Below are positions 1 through 7,369 of a DNA stretch of 8,972 nt, one piece after another. Each line of letters begins with the position of its first letter. Positions within the stretch are counted from its first letter, which is position 1. The DNA is taken from positions 1 through 8,972 of the forward strand of contig CANRDQ010000044.1 in the NCBI GenBank assembly GCA_947629395.1, in the 5' to 3' direction. Origin of the DNA: an uncultured Bacilli bacterium. GTDB taxonomy: Bacteria; Bacillota_I; Bacilli_A; RF39; UBA660. The notes below the pieces were generated by a model. The model saw nothing but the letters and a program-made list of their open reading frames with translations, was not told the origin of the DNA and did not search any database. The position numbers were made by a program, and so were the translations under genes.

Positions 1-87
1 AGACAAGAAGCAGAAAAGAAATATGATTTTAATAGATATATGCACGAAAATTGGCAAAAGCCAACTCAAAAAGTTAAAACTAGATAA
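1..87 (+). CDS. C-terminal end of an unidentified protein (partial)
   Basis: An open frame enters from the left edge in frame 1 and stops at TAA 85-87, giving 28 residues that end in KVKTR. The tail is hydrophilic and basic, with no membrane segment and no motif I recognise. An intrinsic terminator follows within 10 bases, which supports this being the true end of a gene and of a transcription unit. The rest of the gene lies outside the window, so the product cannot be named. Codon use is AT-rich like that of its neighbours. Confidence 0.6.
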   Translation, partial: RQEAEKKYDFNRYMHENWQKPTQKVKTR

Positions 88-95
88 TTATAAAT

Positions 96-136
96 AAAAA
101 ATATACAATTTAAAATTAAGTTGTATATTTTTTTTT
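96..136 (+). terminator. Intrinsic terminator of the upstream partial gene
   Basis: The arms 96-108 (ending ATATACAA) and 121-133 (starting TTGTATAT) are complementary around a 12-base loop. They run into an uninterrupted T stretch that ends at 136. The stem is almost all A-T, so it relies on length and the U-tract. It lies directly after the stop codon at 87 and before the next promoter. Confidence 0.7.
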
Positions 137-143
137 GCTGAAA

Positions 144-152
144 TGATATAAT
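144..152 (+). promoter_or_regulatory. Extended -10 promoter of the histidine kinase gene
   Basis: TGATATAAT at 144-152 is an extended -10 element (TGn followed by a perfect TATAAT). No good -35 lies at the 17-base spacing. The nearest candidate, TTGTAT at 121-126, sits in the terminator arm at a spacing of 20. Expected transcription start is near 159, giving a leader of about 19 bases. Confidence 0.65.
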
Positions 153-177
153 GATAGAAGAATAAGGAGTATTGACT

Positions 178-2127
178 ATGAGTATGAGAAGTTTGGAATT
201 TGAATTACCGTTAGTATCTTTAATTTTTATCATTTTAATATCTATAAGTTATTTTATGAAGAAGAAAGTTCCCATTGCTGAAAATAAATATTATAGTGCT
301 ATGTTAATTGTATCTTTTGTGGCAATTTTCTTTAATTTTGTTATACACTTAATTAGTGCTTTTGTAACTTATGATGTTCTGATGTCTAAATATTACTTTT
401 TTATTAATTACTCTAATAAAATAATTACTACTATGTATATTACTATGTTTAGTTTATTACTAGTCTATATTTTAGTTATTTCTTATCCTAAATTAAGAGA
501 AAAAACTAAAGAAATAAATTATGGATTAATTGCCTTTAATGGAATCTATTTTCTAATTACACATTTTACTAAAGTTATTATCACAGAAGAAGGTCAAGTT
601 AGAAATGCTGTAGGTTCTACAGCTACCTTATGTTATAGTATGGTATTTATCTTCATTATTTTAATCCTTTATTTTACAACTGTTAACTTTAAAGAAAATG
701 ATAAAAGATATATTCAAGTATTCTTAATTACTTTAGTCTTAGTCCTTTCTACAATTTTATCCCTTTTATTTAAAGGAATTATAGTTTATGATGTTATGCT
801 TACTTTATTTTGCTACATTATGTATTTTTCGATTGAAAATCCTGATGCCATGATGGTAAAAGAACTTAATAAAGCTAGAGTAGAAGCTGAAAAGGCTAAT
901 CAAGCTAAATCTGATTTCCTATCTAGTATGTCTCATGAGATTAGAACTCCCCTTAATGCGATAGTGGGTCTTTCTGATGATATTGCTACTTACAAAGATA
1001 ATCTACCACAAGAAGTTATAGAAGATATTGATGATATTCAAGATGCTTCAGGAGTACTTCTAGAATTAATTGGTAATATTTTAGATATTAATAAGATAGA
1101 AAGTGGCAAACTAGAAATTATTAATGCTCCATATAATTTTAAAGAAGAAGTAAAAGTAATGTCTAAAATTGCTAGTACTAGAATAGGTGATAAAGATATT
1201 AAATTTAATATTGATCTAGATGAGAGTATTCCTTATGAACTTATAGGAGATAAAATTCATGTTAAAGAAATAATTAACAACTTACTTACTAATGCCTTTA
1301 AGTATACTGAACAAGGAAAAGTTGATTTACGTGTTAGATGTGTTATTAAAGAAGATGTAGCCTGTTTAACAATTTCTATTTCTGATACAGGACGTGGTAT
1401 TAAAGAAGAAGATAAAGAAAAATTATTTACTAAGTTTCAACGTTTTGATGTAGAAGCTAATAAATCAATAGAGGGAACTGGACTTGGATTAGCAATTACT
1501 AAGAACTTAACAGAAATGATGGGTGGAAGTATAGATGTTGATAGTATATATGGACAAGGAACAACCTTTACTGTTTTCTTACCTCAAAAAATTGGTACTT
1601 TAGTTCCTCCTTTCCAAACAGATTTTACATCTCCTGAACCAGTAGAACAGGAAGTAGAATCAGAACAAGATACAACTGTTAACGAGGAAGAAAGTACATC
1701 TTCTCGTAGAGTCCTTATAGTTGATGATAATGCTTTAAATATTAAAGTTGCTACTAGACTTATGAAAGATTTAAATGTTGATATTACTGAAGCCACCAAT
1801 GGCGAAGAATGTTTAAATATCATAAACAGTGGTAAACAATTTGATTTAATATTAATGGATATTATGATGCCTGTTATGAATGGAGAAGAATGTCTAAGGA
1901 AGTTAAAAGAAAACATAAACTTCCATACTCCTGTCATTGCCTTAACTGCTGATGCCATTACAGGATCAAAAGAAAAATATTTGAGTGAGGGTTTTGTTGA
2001 TTATCTTTCTAAACCATTCAAAAAAGATGAAATTCAAACCTTAATAAATAAATATTTAGATAATGAATCACAAATAGAAACATCACCAATAACTAACTCA
2101 GATAATGATAATGTTGAAATATTATAA
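178..2127 (+). CDS. Hybrid sensor histidine kinase with 7-helix membrane region and C-terminal receiver domain
   Basis: A membrane-bound kinase of 649 residues that should autophosphorylate on histidine and pass the phosphate to its own receiver domain. About seven hydrophobic segments fill residues 10-220, followed by a short helical linker at 225-248. HisKA has the H-box [11 protein letters not shown] with His253. HATPase_c shows an N-box around Asn372, the G1 motif SDTGRG (Asp403) and the G2 motif GTGLGLA from Gly433. A Glu/Ser/Thr-rich linker leads to the receiver: acidic pair Asp516-Asp517, phosphoacceptor Asp561 in MDIMMP, Thr590 and Lys612. The start at ATG 178 is chosen because AAGGAG (164-169) lies 8 bases upstream; a TTG at 172 would be only 2 bases away. 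No DNA-binding output or HPt domain is present, and no partner regulator is nearby, so targets and signal are unknown. It appears to be a single-gene unit with its own promoter and terminator. Confidence 0.93.
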   Translation: MSMRSLEFELPLVSLIFIILISISYFMKKKVPIAENKYYSAMLIVSFVAIFFNFVIHLISAFVTYDVLMSKYYFFINYSNKIITTMYITMFSLLLVYILVISYPKLREKTKEINYGLIAFNGIYFLITHFTKVIITEEGQVRNAVGSTATLCYSMVFIFIILILYFTTVNFKENDKRYIQVFLITLVLVLSTILSLLFKGIIVYDVMLTLFCYIMYFSIENPDAMMVKELNKARVEAEKANQAKSDFLSSMSHEIRTPLNAIVGLSDDIATYKDNLPQEVIEDIDDIQDASGVLLELIGNILDINKIESGKLEIINAPYNFKEEVKVMSKIASTRIGDKDIKFNIDLDESIPYELIGDKIHVKEIINNLLTNAFKYTEQGKVDLRVRCVIKEDVACLTISISDTGRGIKEEDKEKLFTKFQRFDVEANKSIEGTGLGLAITKNLTEMMGGSIDVDSIYGQGTTFTVFLPQKIGTLVPPFQTDFTSPEPVEQEVESEQDTTVNEEESTSSRRVLIVDDNALNIKVATRLMKDLNVDITEATNGEECLNIINSGKQFDLILMDIMMPVMNGEECLRKLKENINFHTPVIALTADAITGSKEKYLSEGFVDYLSKPFKKDEIQTLINKYLDNESQIETSPITNSDNDNVEIL

Positions 2128-2150
2128 AGCTTCACGTAAGTGAAGTTTTT
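2126..2150 (+). terminator. Intrinsic terminator of the histidine kinase gene
   Basis: CTTCAC (2130-2135), loop GTAA and GTGAAG (2140-2145) form a clean stem. It can be extended by a G-U pair and A-U pairs into the run of T at 2146-2150. The hairpin starts at the kinase stop codon and separates that gene from dxs. Confidence 0.88.
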
Positions 2151-2151
2151 A

Positions 2152-2180
2152 TGTACAAATTTATCAGAAAATGATAAAAT
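2152..2180 (+). promoter_or_regulatory. Promoter of dxs
   Basis: The extended -10 TGATAAAAT lies at 2172-2180. A partial -35 TGTACA (2152-2157) sits exactly 17 bases upstream of the hexamer. The expected start is near 2187, inside an inverted repeat reported separately. The promoter begins immediately after the kinase terminator. Confidence 0.65.
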
Positions 2181-2183
2181 GAT

Positions 2184-2198
2184 TTTTGCATTGCAAAA
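2184..2198. repeat. Inverted repeat over the predicted dxs transcription start
   Basis: TTTTGCA (2184-2190) and TGCAAAA (2192-2198) are perfect inverted copies around a single T. The repeat spans the predicted +1 of dxs and ends 14 bases before the GAGG ribosome site. It could be an operator or a small 5' hairpin. It is not followed by a T-run, so it is not a terminator. Confidence 0.4.
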
Positions 2199-2222
2199 GA
2201 AAAATAAAAGAGAGGTAAAGTT

Positions 2223-4061
2223 ATGCAACTAGAAAAGATAAATAATATTAATGATATAAAGAAATTAAATATAAAACAAAGAGAAGCTTTAGCAACAGAA
2301 ATAAGAGAGTTTTTAATAGATAAAGTTTCCCAAAATGGAGGACATTTAGCCTCTAATTTAGGTATTGTAGAGTTAACTATTAGTTTATGTAAAGTTTTTG
2401 ATTTTACTAAAGATAAAATCATTTTTGATGTTGGTCATCAAAGTTATGTATATAAAATTTTAACTGGTCGTAAAGATCAATTTGATAGTCTAAGAAAGTA
2501 TAAAGGATTAAGAGGATTCCCATATAAAAAAGAAAGTCCTTATGATTATTTTGAAACTGGTCATAGTAGTACCTCTATAAGTGCCGGAGTTGGTATGGCT
2601 AGAGCTAGGGATTTAAATCATGAAGATTACAATGTAGTTACAGTAGTAGGAGATGGTGCCATTTCTAATGGTATGTCTTTAGAGGCCATTAACGACTTAG
2701 GTTTTAATAAAACTAAAATGATAATTATTTTAAATGATAATAATATGAGTATTTCTAGTAATGTTGGAGGTATTTCCAGTTATTTAAGTAGACTTAGTTT
2801 AAATGAAAAATATATAAAATTAAAAAATAAAGTTAAATATAGTTTAGATGATACTAAATTAGGAAATATGTCTTTTAAAGTGTTATCAAGAGTTAAAGAT
2901 GGAATTAAAAAAACTTTAGTACCATCTAAATATTTTGAAGATATGGGACTTACTTATATTGGTCCTATTGATGGACATAACATTAAAGAAATCGAAAAAG
3001 TTTTAAAAAGAGCTAAAAAAATAGATGAACCAGTTATAATCCATGTTGTTACTAAAAAAGGAAAAGGTTATTCTTTTGCGGAAGAAAAACCAGAATGTTA
3101 CCATGGTGTATCTAGTTTTGATAAAAAAGTTGGTGTTAAGTCCAGTGGTAAAGAAACTTACTCACAAGCTTTTGGAAAGGCCATGGTAGAATTAGGAAAT
3201 CATGATGAGAAGATAGTTGCTATCACAGCCGCAATGAGAGATGGAGTAGGACTTAAAGAATTTTCAGAAAAATTCCCAGAACGTTATTATGATGTAGGAA
3301 TATCAGAAGAACACGCTGTTACCTTAGCGGCAGGTATGGCCACCTCTAACATAAAACCTGTTTTTGCTGTGTATTCAACTTTTCTCCAAAGAGGATTTGA
3401 CCAACTAGTACACGATATCTGTATGCAAAATAATCATGTCGTTTTTGCCATCGATAGAGCCGGTTTAGTAGGACCAGATGGAGAAACTCATCAAGGAATT
3501 TTCGACTTATCTTATCTATCATTAATTCCCAATATGACTATAATATCCCCTAAATGTATTGCTGAATTAAAACCATTATTAAAGTGGAGTCTAAATCAAA
3601 GTTTTCCTATTGCCATAAGATATCCCCGTGGAGGAGATTATCTTACTTTAAAACCTTTAACTAAAATAGAATTAGGTAAATGGGAATATATTTGTAAAGG
3701 TAAAAAATTAACTATAATTGCGACAGGTAAAATGGTTAGTAAAGCTTTTCAAATTATTAAAGATTATAATCTCGATATTACTTTAGTTAATGCTACTTTC
3801 ATAAAACCATTAGATAAAAAGATGTTAAAAGAAATAGTTAAAGCTAATACTAATATCTTAACTTTAGAAGATAATTTAATAATAGGCGGCTTGGGACATA
3901 ATATTTTATTAGAATTAAATAAGTTAGGTTTTAATAAGAAAATAAAAATATTAGGTTTTGATGATAAATTTGTAGAACAAGGTACTATTGAAGAACTTTA
4001 TAAACAAGAACATTTAGATAATAAATCCATCAAAAAAGAAATAGATATTCTCCTAAAATAA
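2223..4061 (+). CDS. dxs: 1-deoxy-D-xylulose-5-phosphate synthase
   Basis: A thiamine-diphosphate enzyme that condenses pyruvate and glyceraldehyde 3-phosphate to 1-deoxyxylulose 5-phosphate, the first step of the MEP isoprenoid pathway and also a precursor for thiamine and pyridoxal. At 612 residues it is close to the usual ~620. The N-terminal domain (to about 290) has FDVGHQSY with His72, GHSSTSISAG, and the ThDP/Mg motif GDGA (Asp144) through NDNN (Asn173). The pyrimidine-binding domain from about 310 has VGISEEH, in which Glu362 is the expected catalytic glutamate, and DRAGLVGPDGETHQG. The transketolase C-terminal domain covers about 487-605. ATG 2223 has AGAGG 7 bases upstream. No other MEP gene is in the window and no strong terminator follows, so some read-through towards glnA is possible. 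The segment at about 180-225 diverges from the common pattern but is in frame. Confidence 0.97.
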   Translation: MQLEKINNINDIKKLNIKQREALATEIREFLIDKVSQNGGHLASNLGIVELTISLCKVFDFTKDKIIFDVGHQSYVYKILTGRKDQFDSLRKYKGLRGFPYKKESPYDYFETGHSSTSISAGVGMARARDLNHEDYNVVTVVGDGAISNGMSLEAINDLGFNKTKMIIILNDNNMSISSNVGGISSYLSRLSLNEKYIKLKNKVKYSLDDTKLGNMSFKVLSRVKDGIKKTLVPSKYFEDMGLTYIGPIDGHNIKEIEKVLKRAKKIDEPVIIHVVTKKGKGYSFAEEKPECYHGVSSFDKKVGVKSSGKETYSQAFGKAMVELGNHDEKIVAITAAMRDGVGLKEFSEKFPERYYDVGISEEHAVTLAAGMATSNIKPVFAVYSTFLQRGFDQLVHDICMQNNHVVFAIDRAGLVGPDGETHQGIFDLSYLSLIPNMTIISPKCIAELKPLLKWSLNQSFPIAIRYPRGGDYLTLKPLTKIELGKWEYICKGKKLTIIATGKMVSKAFQIIKDYNLDITLVNATFIKPLDKKMLKEIVKANTNILTLEDNLIIGGLGHNILLELNKLGFNKKIKILGFDDKFVEQGTIEELYKQEHLDNKSIKKEIDILLK

Positions 4062-4066
4062 ATATA

Positions 4067-4083
4067 CTTTACAAAAGTTTACA
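4067..4083. promoter_or_regulatory. Candidate regulatory site upstream of glnA (GlnR-like half-site, 10-bp repeated TTTACA)
   Basis: TTTACA occurs at 4068-4073 and again at 4078-4083, exactly one helical turn apart. As a 17-mer, CTTTA-N7-TTACA fits the Bacillus GlnR/TnrA consensus TGTNA-N7-TNACA completely in one half and partly in the other. It lies about 30 bases upstream of the glnA -10. Binding by a nitrogen regulator is an inference; no such gene is in the window. Confidence 0.3.
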
Positions 4084-4109
4084 GTTATTTATGGATTTTT
4101 CTTAATTTG

Positions 4110-4118
4110 TGGTATAAT
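4110..4118 (+). promoter_or_regulatory. Extended -10 promoter of glnA
   Basis: TGGTATAAT is an extended -10 with a perfect TATAAT at 4113-4118. The -35 position 17 bases upstream (TATGGA, 4090-4095) is poor, as expected for a promoter that relies on the TG extension or an activator. Predicted start is near 4125, leaving a leader of about 53 bases. Confidence 0.65.
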
Positions 4119-4177
4119 ATCAGAAAGAAGAAATTTGAAGGCGGTTGTGTATTTTAATGTAGATTGAAGGTAGAATT

Positions 4178-6064
4178 ATGGAAAATAAGTTTATTTATAA
4201 CAAAAAGTTAGTTTATACTATTGAAAGTGATAAGTGTAATAATATTGACTTACTAAAAATTTTAAAGAAACATCCAGAAATAAAATTCGCATCTTTTGTA
4301 GCCGTAGATTTAATGGGAAAAGATACTGATGAGAAAATTCCTATTGATTATTTTATTAAAAATATGGATGAACTATTAGGTGGAGGAATTCAAACTGATG
4401 GATCTTCAGTTGATTTAGGAGATATCGCTACTTTAGATGATGCTAGAGTTGATCTAATACCTGATAATTCTGTAGATTGGTATGTAGATTATAACTATGA
4501 AAATGTCGATCCTAAAACTCAGTTACCAACAGGAACATTAAGAATATGGTCTTTCTTATCTCATAATGGAAGATTTGTTGATTCCAGACATATTCTTCAA
4601 GAATCTGTAACTAGATTAAAAAAATATTTAGTCCAAGAAATAAATAGTAATCCTGAAATGTTAAAACATTATGAAATTCCGCAAATAGATAGTTATGAAG
4701 ATATCAATTTTATGTTAGGAACAGAACTAGAATTTTGGGTAAGAACTCCATATGATCACGTAAATATTCCTAAATTAGTTTTATCACAATCATTAAAAGA
4801 ACAATATTGGAAGAGAACTCAAGGTGTAGTTAGAACAGCCTTAGAACAAGCTCTTGAAATACTTTCTTTATATAAAATTAAACCTGAAATGGGACATAAA
4901 GAAGTAGGAGGAGTAAAAACTTATGTTGCTGAAGGATCAACTAGTAATATAGTTGAACAACTTGAAATAGATTGGAAATACAGTGATGTAGTAACAACAC
5001 TAGATAATGAGTTAATGGCTAGAACTATAATAGAAGAAGTATTCAGATTAAATGGTTTAGAAGTAAGTTTTGATGCTAAACCAATTAAGAAAGTTGCTGG
5101 TAATGGAAAACATTGTCATTTAAGTATAATGTTAACTAAAGATGATGGTAAAAAAGTTAATTTACTTGAACCAATAGAAGAAAATACTTTTATGAGTAAA
5201 ATAGGTTGGGGAATGATTATGGGTATTCTTCAAAATTATGAATATATCAATCCATTTATCTCTAATACAACTGATGCTTTAAAGAGATTAACTCCAGGTT
5301 ATGAAGCTCCAACTCATACAGTTGCCTCTATTGGTAGAAGTGCTACTGAAGAAAGTAGAAATAGAACTGTTTTAGCAGGTCTAGTAAGAGATAGAAAAAA
5401 TCCTCTTGCTACAAGATTTGAATTAAGATCACCAAACCCTAAAACAAATATTTACATGGCTATTGCCGCAATTTATGCATCTATACAAGATGGACTAGAT
5501 TATACTTTACAAAAAGGTTTAACTAATAAACAAATTGAAAAAGAATTTTGTAAGGAATATGAAGAAGAAGGAGAATACTTCAGTAAAAATAGAATTTATC
5601 GTGAAGAAGATGATATCTTTGAAAAATATACTGAAGAAGAAAGAAATAAACTCTTTGGAAACTGTCCAAGAACTGTATATGAAAATGTTTCTAAATTAAA
5701 AGAAAAAAACGTTATAGAAAAAGCTTTAGGAAAAGATATTGTTAAAGCCTTCATGGAATTATCTTTAGAAAACTGGATATTAGATTTAGATCAAAGAATA
5801 ATTCCTAAAAACAGAAAACGTATCATTGCTTGTAAAAAACTAGAAGATGATAATGACTATGATGAGGAATTATGGAGTAAAATTTTAGTCTTAAAGAAAG
5901 AATTAGCTAAAGATGATAGATATAAAGTTAGTTTAATAAGTAGTATAGATGAATGCTTCAACAAAAGAGATTATGAAGAAGTTTCTAAATTACAATTAGA
6001 AATGAATGATAAAATGAATGAATTAGAAACTTTATATGAAAAGTATAAAAACAACAGAATTTAA
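4178..6064 (+). CDS. glnA: Glutamine synthetase, large form with C-terminal extension
   Basis: An ATP-dependent ligase joining ammonia to glutamate, the central ammonium-assimilation step in the cytosol. At 628 residues it is far longer than classic GSI (about 445-470) but lacks the GSIII layout (about 700). The N-terminal beta-grasp region includes TDGSSVDLGD. Catalytic-core motifs are GTELEFW with metal-ligand-type Glu183 and Glu185, EMGHKE/AEGS (Glu237, Glu242, Glu252), NGKHCHLS with His312 and His314, and FELRSPNP with Glu415 and Arg417. An acidic insertion lies at about 455-500. After the GSI-like end (LENWILDLDQR) a charged helical extension of about 75 residues runs from roughly 552 to the end. 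I see no adenylylation-type tyrosine loop. ATG 4178 has AAGG at 4167-4170. The gene is flanked by its own promoter and a strong terminator. The family assignment is firm, the exact subtype less so. Confidence 0.93.
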   Translation: MENKFIYNKKLVYTIESDKCNNIDLLKILKKHPEIKFASFVAVDLMGKDTDEKIPIDYFIKNMDELLGGGIQTDGSSVDLGDIATLDDARVDLIPDNSVDWYVDYNYENVDPKTQLPTGTLRIWSFLSHNGRFVDSRHILQESVTRLKKYLVQEINSNPEMLKHYEIPQIDSYEDINFMLGTELEFWVRTPYDHVNIPKLVLSQSLKEQYWKRTQGVVRTALEQALEILSLYKIKPEMGHKEVGGVKTYVAEGSTSNIVEQLEIDWKYSDVVTTLDNELMARTIIEEVFRLNGLEVSFDAKPIKKVAGNGKHCHLSIMLTKDDGKKVNLLEPIEENTFMSKIGWGMIMGILQNYEYINPFISNTTDALKRLTPGYEAPTHTVASIGRSATEESRNRTVLAGLVRDRKNPLATRFELRSPNPKTNIYMAIAAIYASIQDGLDYTLQKGLTNKQIEKEFCKEYEEEGEYFSKNRIYREEDDIFEKYTEEERNKLFGNCPRTVYENVSKLKEKNVIEKALGKDIVKAFMELSLENWILDLDQRIIPKNRKRIIACKKLEDDNDYDEELWSKILVLKKELAKDDRYKVSLISSIDECFNKRDYEEVSKLQLEMNDKMNELETLYEKYKNNRI

Positions 6065-6066
6065 TT

Positions 6067-6099
6067 AAAAGTGTTTACCAAGTGGTAAATGCTTTTTTT
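6067..6099 (+). terminator. Strong intrinsic terminator of glnA
   Basis: An 11-pair stem (6069-6079 with 6084-6094, two G-U pairs) has a four-base AAGT loop and is followed by T through 6099. The core pairs are TTTACC and GGTAAA. It starts 5 bases after the glnA stop codon. Confidence 0.9.
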
Positions 6100-6100
6100 A

Positions 6101-6109
6101 TGTTATAAT
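6101..6109 (+). promoter_or_regulatory. Extended -10 promoter of the DUF1653 gene
   Basis: TGTTATAAT begins two bases after the terminator T-run. No -35 is visible at the right spacing. The predicted start near 6115-6117 would coincide with the ribosome site AGGTGAT (6115-6121), giving a leader of only about 10 bases. A second look-alike, TGATATAAT at 6118-6126, overlaps the start codon and is unlikely to serve this gene. Confidence 0.5.
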
Positions 6110-6124
6110 AAATTAGGTGATATA

Positions 6125-6367
6125 ATGAATAAGTTAAAAATTAATGGTATTTATAAACATTTTAAAGGTAATTATTATTTAGTAATTGCTACTGGTAAAT
6201 ATTCTGAAACCGCAGAAGAATGTGTTATTTATAGACAATTATATGGAGATGGAAGTTTATGGATTAGACCACTTGAAATGTTCTTAAGTGAAGTAGATCA
6301 TCATAAATATCCAGACTGTAGTCAAAAATATAGATTTGAATTACAAGATATAGCAAGTAAAAGTTAA
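6125..6367 (+). CDS. DUF1653 family small protein
   Basis: A protein of 80 residues matching the DUF1653 family pattern: a start of the type [13 protein letters not shown], then [17 protein letters not shown], then [13 protein letters not shown]. The family is widespread in bacteria and has no established function that I know of. It is probably a small soluble beta-rich domain, and there is no signal peptide or membrane segment. ATG 6125 is preferred because AGGTGAT (6115-6121) lies just upstream and the family similarity begins here. An upstream in-frame ATG at 6089 falls inside the glnA terminator and would add 12 residues that do not fit the family. No terminator follows, so transcription may continue into the hydrolase operon. 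Confidence 0.85.
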   Translation: MNKLKINGIYKHFKGNYYLVIATGKYSETAEECVIYRQLYGDGSLWIRPLEMFLSEVDHHKYPDCSQKYRFELQDIASKS

Positions 6368-6369
6368 AA

Positions 6370-6383
6370 TTTACTATAGTAAA
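6370..6383. repeat. 14-bp perfect palindrome in the hydrolase promoter region
   Basis: TTTACTATAGTAAA is a perfect palindrome lying just after the DUF1653 stop codon. It spans roughly -40 to -27 of the downstream promoter. It has no loop and no T-run, so an operator fits better than a terminator. No regulator gene is adjacent. Confidence 0.45.
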
Positions 6384-6394
6384 AGCAAATTGTA

Positions 6395-6403
6395 TGATAT
6401 ACT
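6395..6403 (+). promoter_or_regulatory. Extended -10 promoter of the three-hydrolase operon
   Basis: TGATATACT is an extended -10 with a 5/6 TATAAT match. The -35 position is occupied by the palindrome at 6370-6383 and has no good match. Predicted start is near 6410. AAGGAG follows at 6421-6426. Confidence 0.55.
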
Positions 6404-6435
6404 GAAATAGTAGTAGAAGTAAGGAGTTATGCCCT

Positions 6436-7368
6436 ATGAAGAAAATTGTTAATGAAGGACAAAGAACTTCAACGTTTGTATATTTTATAAGATTCTATTT
6501 AAAAACAATAGGTTTTGAAAAAATCTTTTGTAAAAGAATTCTACGTAGTAAGAAAAAAACTAGAAAACGTATAAGACGTTTTAAAAATGAAAATTACAAA
6601 TTACCTAAACACGTCATTAGAGCTAATATAGAACAAGTAAAAATAAATAATAAAGATGTTTACTGTATGAGTAAAGATTCTGATTATGAATATGTTATTT
6701 TATATTTACATGGTGGTGGTTATGTTAGTCAACCTCTTGTATTTCATTGGACTTTCTGTGATAAATTAGTCCAAAGTGTTAATGCCAAAATAGTAATGCC
6801 TATATATCCGATGATTCCTAATCATACTTTTGAAGAGTGTTATGACTTATTAGAAAAAGTTTATTCTAAAATATTAGAAAAAGAAAAGAATAAAAAAATA
6901 ATTATAATGGGAGATAGTGCTGGTGGTGGCTTAAGTCTAGGTTTTTGTGAATACTTAAATGAAATAAAATTAAGACAACCTGATAAATTAATTTTATTTT
7001 CACCATGGTTAGATGTTACGATGTCTCATAAAAAAGTCAAAGAATATGATAAAAAAGAAATATTATTATCGATAGATGGTCTTATTGAAATAGGTAAGAC
7101 TTGGGCTGGTAAGACTAGTACTGAAGATTATAGAATAAGTCCTATTAAAGGTAGTTTAGAAAATATTAATAATGTTTACATATATGTAGGTACTAGAGAA
7201 ATATTTTATCCTGATGTTTTAGATCTTTATGAGAGATTAGAAAAACAAGGTTCTAAAGTAGAACTTGATATTGGAAATGCTCTAGGTCATGATTTTCTTC
7301 TTTATCCAATTAAAGAAGCAGAATTTGCTTTTAGTAGTATTTGTACTGATATAACAGAAGATAATTAA
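6436..7368 (+). CDS. Alpha/beta hydrolase, hormone-sensitive lipase (HSL) family esterase
   Basis: A 310-residue alpha/beta-hydrolase-3 family protein, likely a cytosolic carboxylesterase or deacetylase acting on a small ester; the substrate cannot be read from the sequence. The oxyanion-hole motif HGGGY starts at His92. The nucleophile elbow GDSAGGG carries Ser161. The acid is most likely Asp260 in FYPDVLDL, and the base is His285 in GHDFLLYP, which completes the triad. SPWLDVT after the elbow is also typical. The first 60 residues hold a strongly basic stretch (about 34-52) without a signal peptide, probably a cap helix. ATG 6436 has AAGGAG 9 bases upstream; an out-of-frame ATG at 6429 is too close to that site and stops after seven codons. 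First gene of the hydrolase operon, with one base separating it from the next gene. Confidence 0.9.
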   Translation: MKKIVNEGQRTSTFVYFIRFYLKTIGFEKIFCKRILRSKKKTRKRIRRFKNENYKLPKHVIRANIEQVKINNKDVYCMSKDSDYEYVILYLHGGGYVSQPLVFHWTFCDKLVQSVNAKIVMPIYPMIPNHTFEECYDLLEKVYSKILEKEKNKKIIIMGDSAGGGLSLGFCEYLNEIKLRQPDKLILFSPWLDVTMSHKKVKEYDKKEILLSIDGLIEIGKTWAGKTSTEDYRISPIKGSLENINNVYIYVGTREIFYPDVLDLYERLEKQGSKVELDIGNALGHDFLLYPIKEAEFAFSSICTDITEDN

Positions 7369-7369
7369 A

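Noticed and set aside
172..177. TTG start two codons upstream of the histidine kinase ATG
   Set aside because: It lies only 2 bases after AAGGAG, while the ATG at 178 has an ideal 8-base spacing.
1584..1958. Open frame on the - strand inside the kinase gene
   Set aside because: It is a shadow of the receiver-domain coding region, with no ribosome site or family resemblance.
2034..2422. Two open frames on the - strand across the kinase/dxs junction
   Set aside because: They cross the terminator and promoter of + strand genes, overlap the dxs coding start and have no recognisable motif.
4062..4100. Possible dxs terminator built from ATAAATA/TATTTAT and ACTTT/AAAGT pairs
   Set aside because: The pairs are short, all A-T except one and interrupted, and the T-run is displaced. 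It is not convincing beside the clear terminators elsewhere.
6089..6124. Upstream ATG adding 12 residues to the DUF1653 protein
   Set aside because: It falls in the glnA terminator stem and upstream of the likely transcription start. The ribosome site and family similarity both point to ATG 6125.
6429..6452. ATG just before the esterase start, seven codons then TAA
   Set aside because: It is only 2 bases after AAGGAG, too close for normal initiation, so a functional upstream ORF is not supported.
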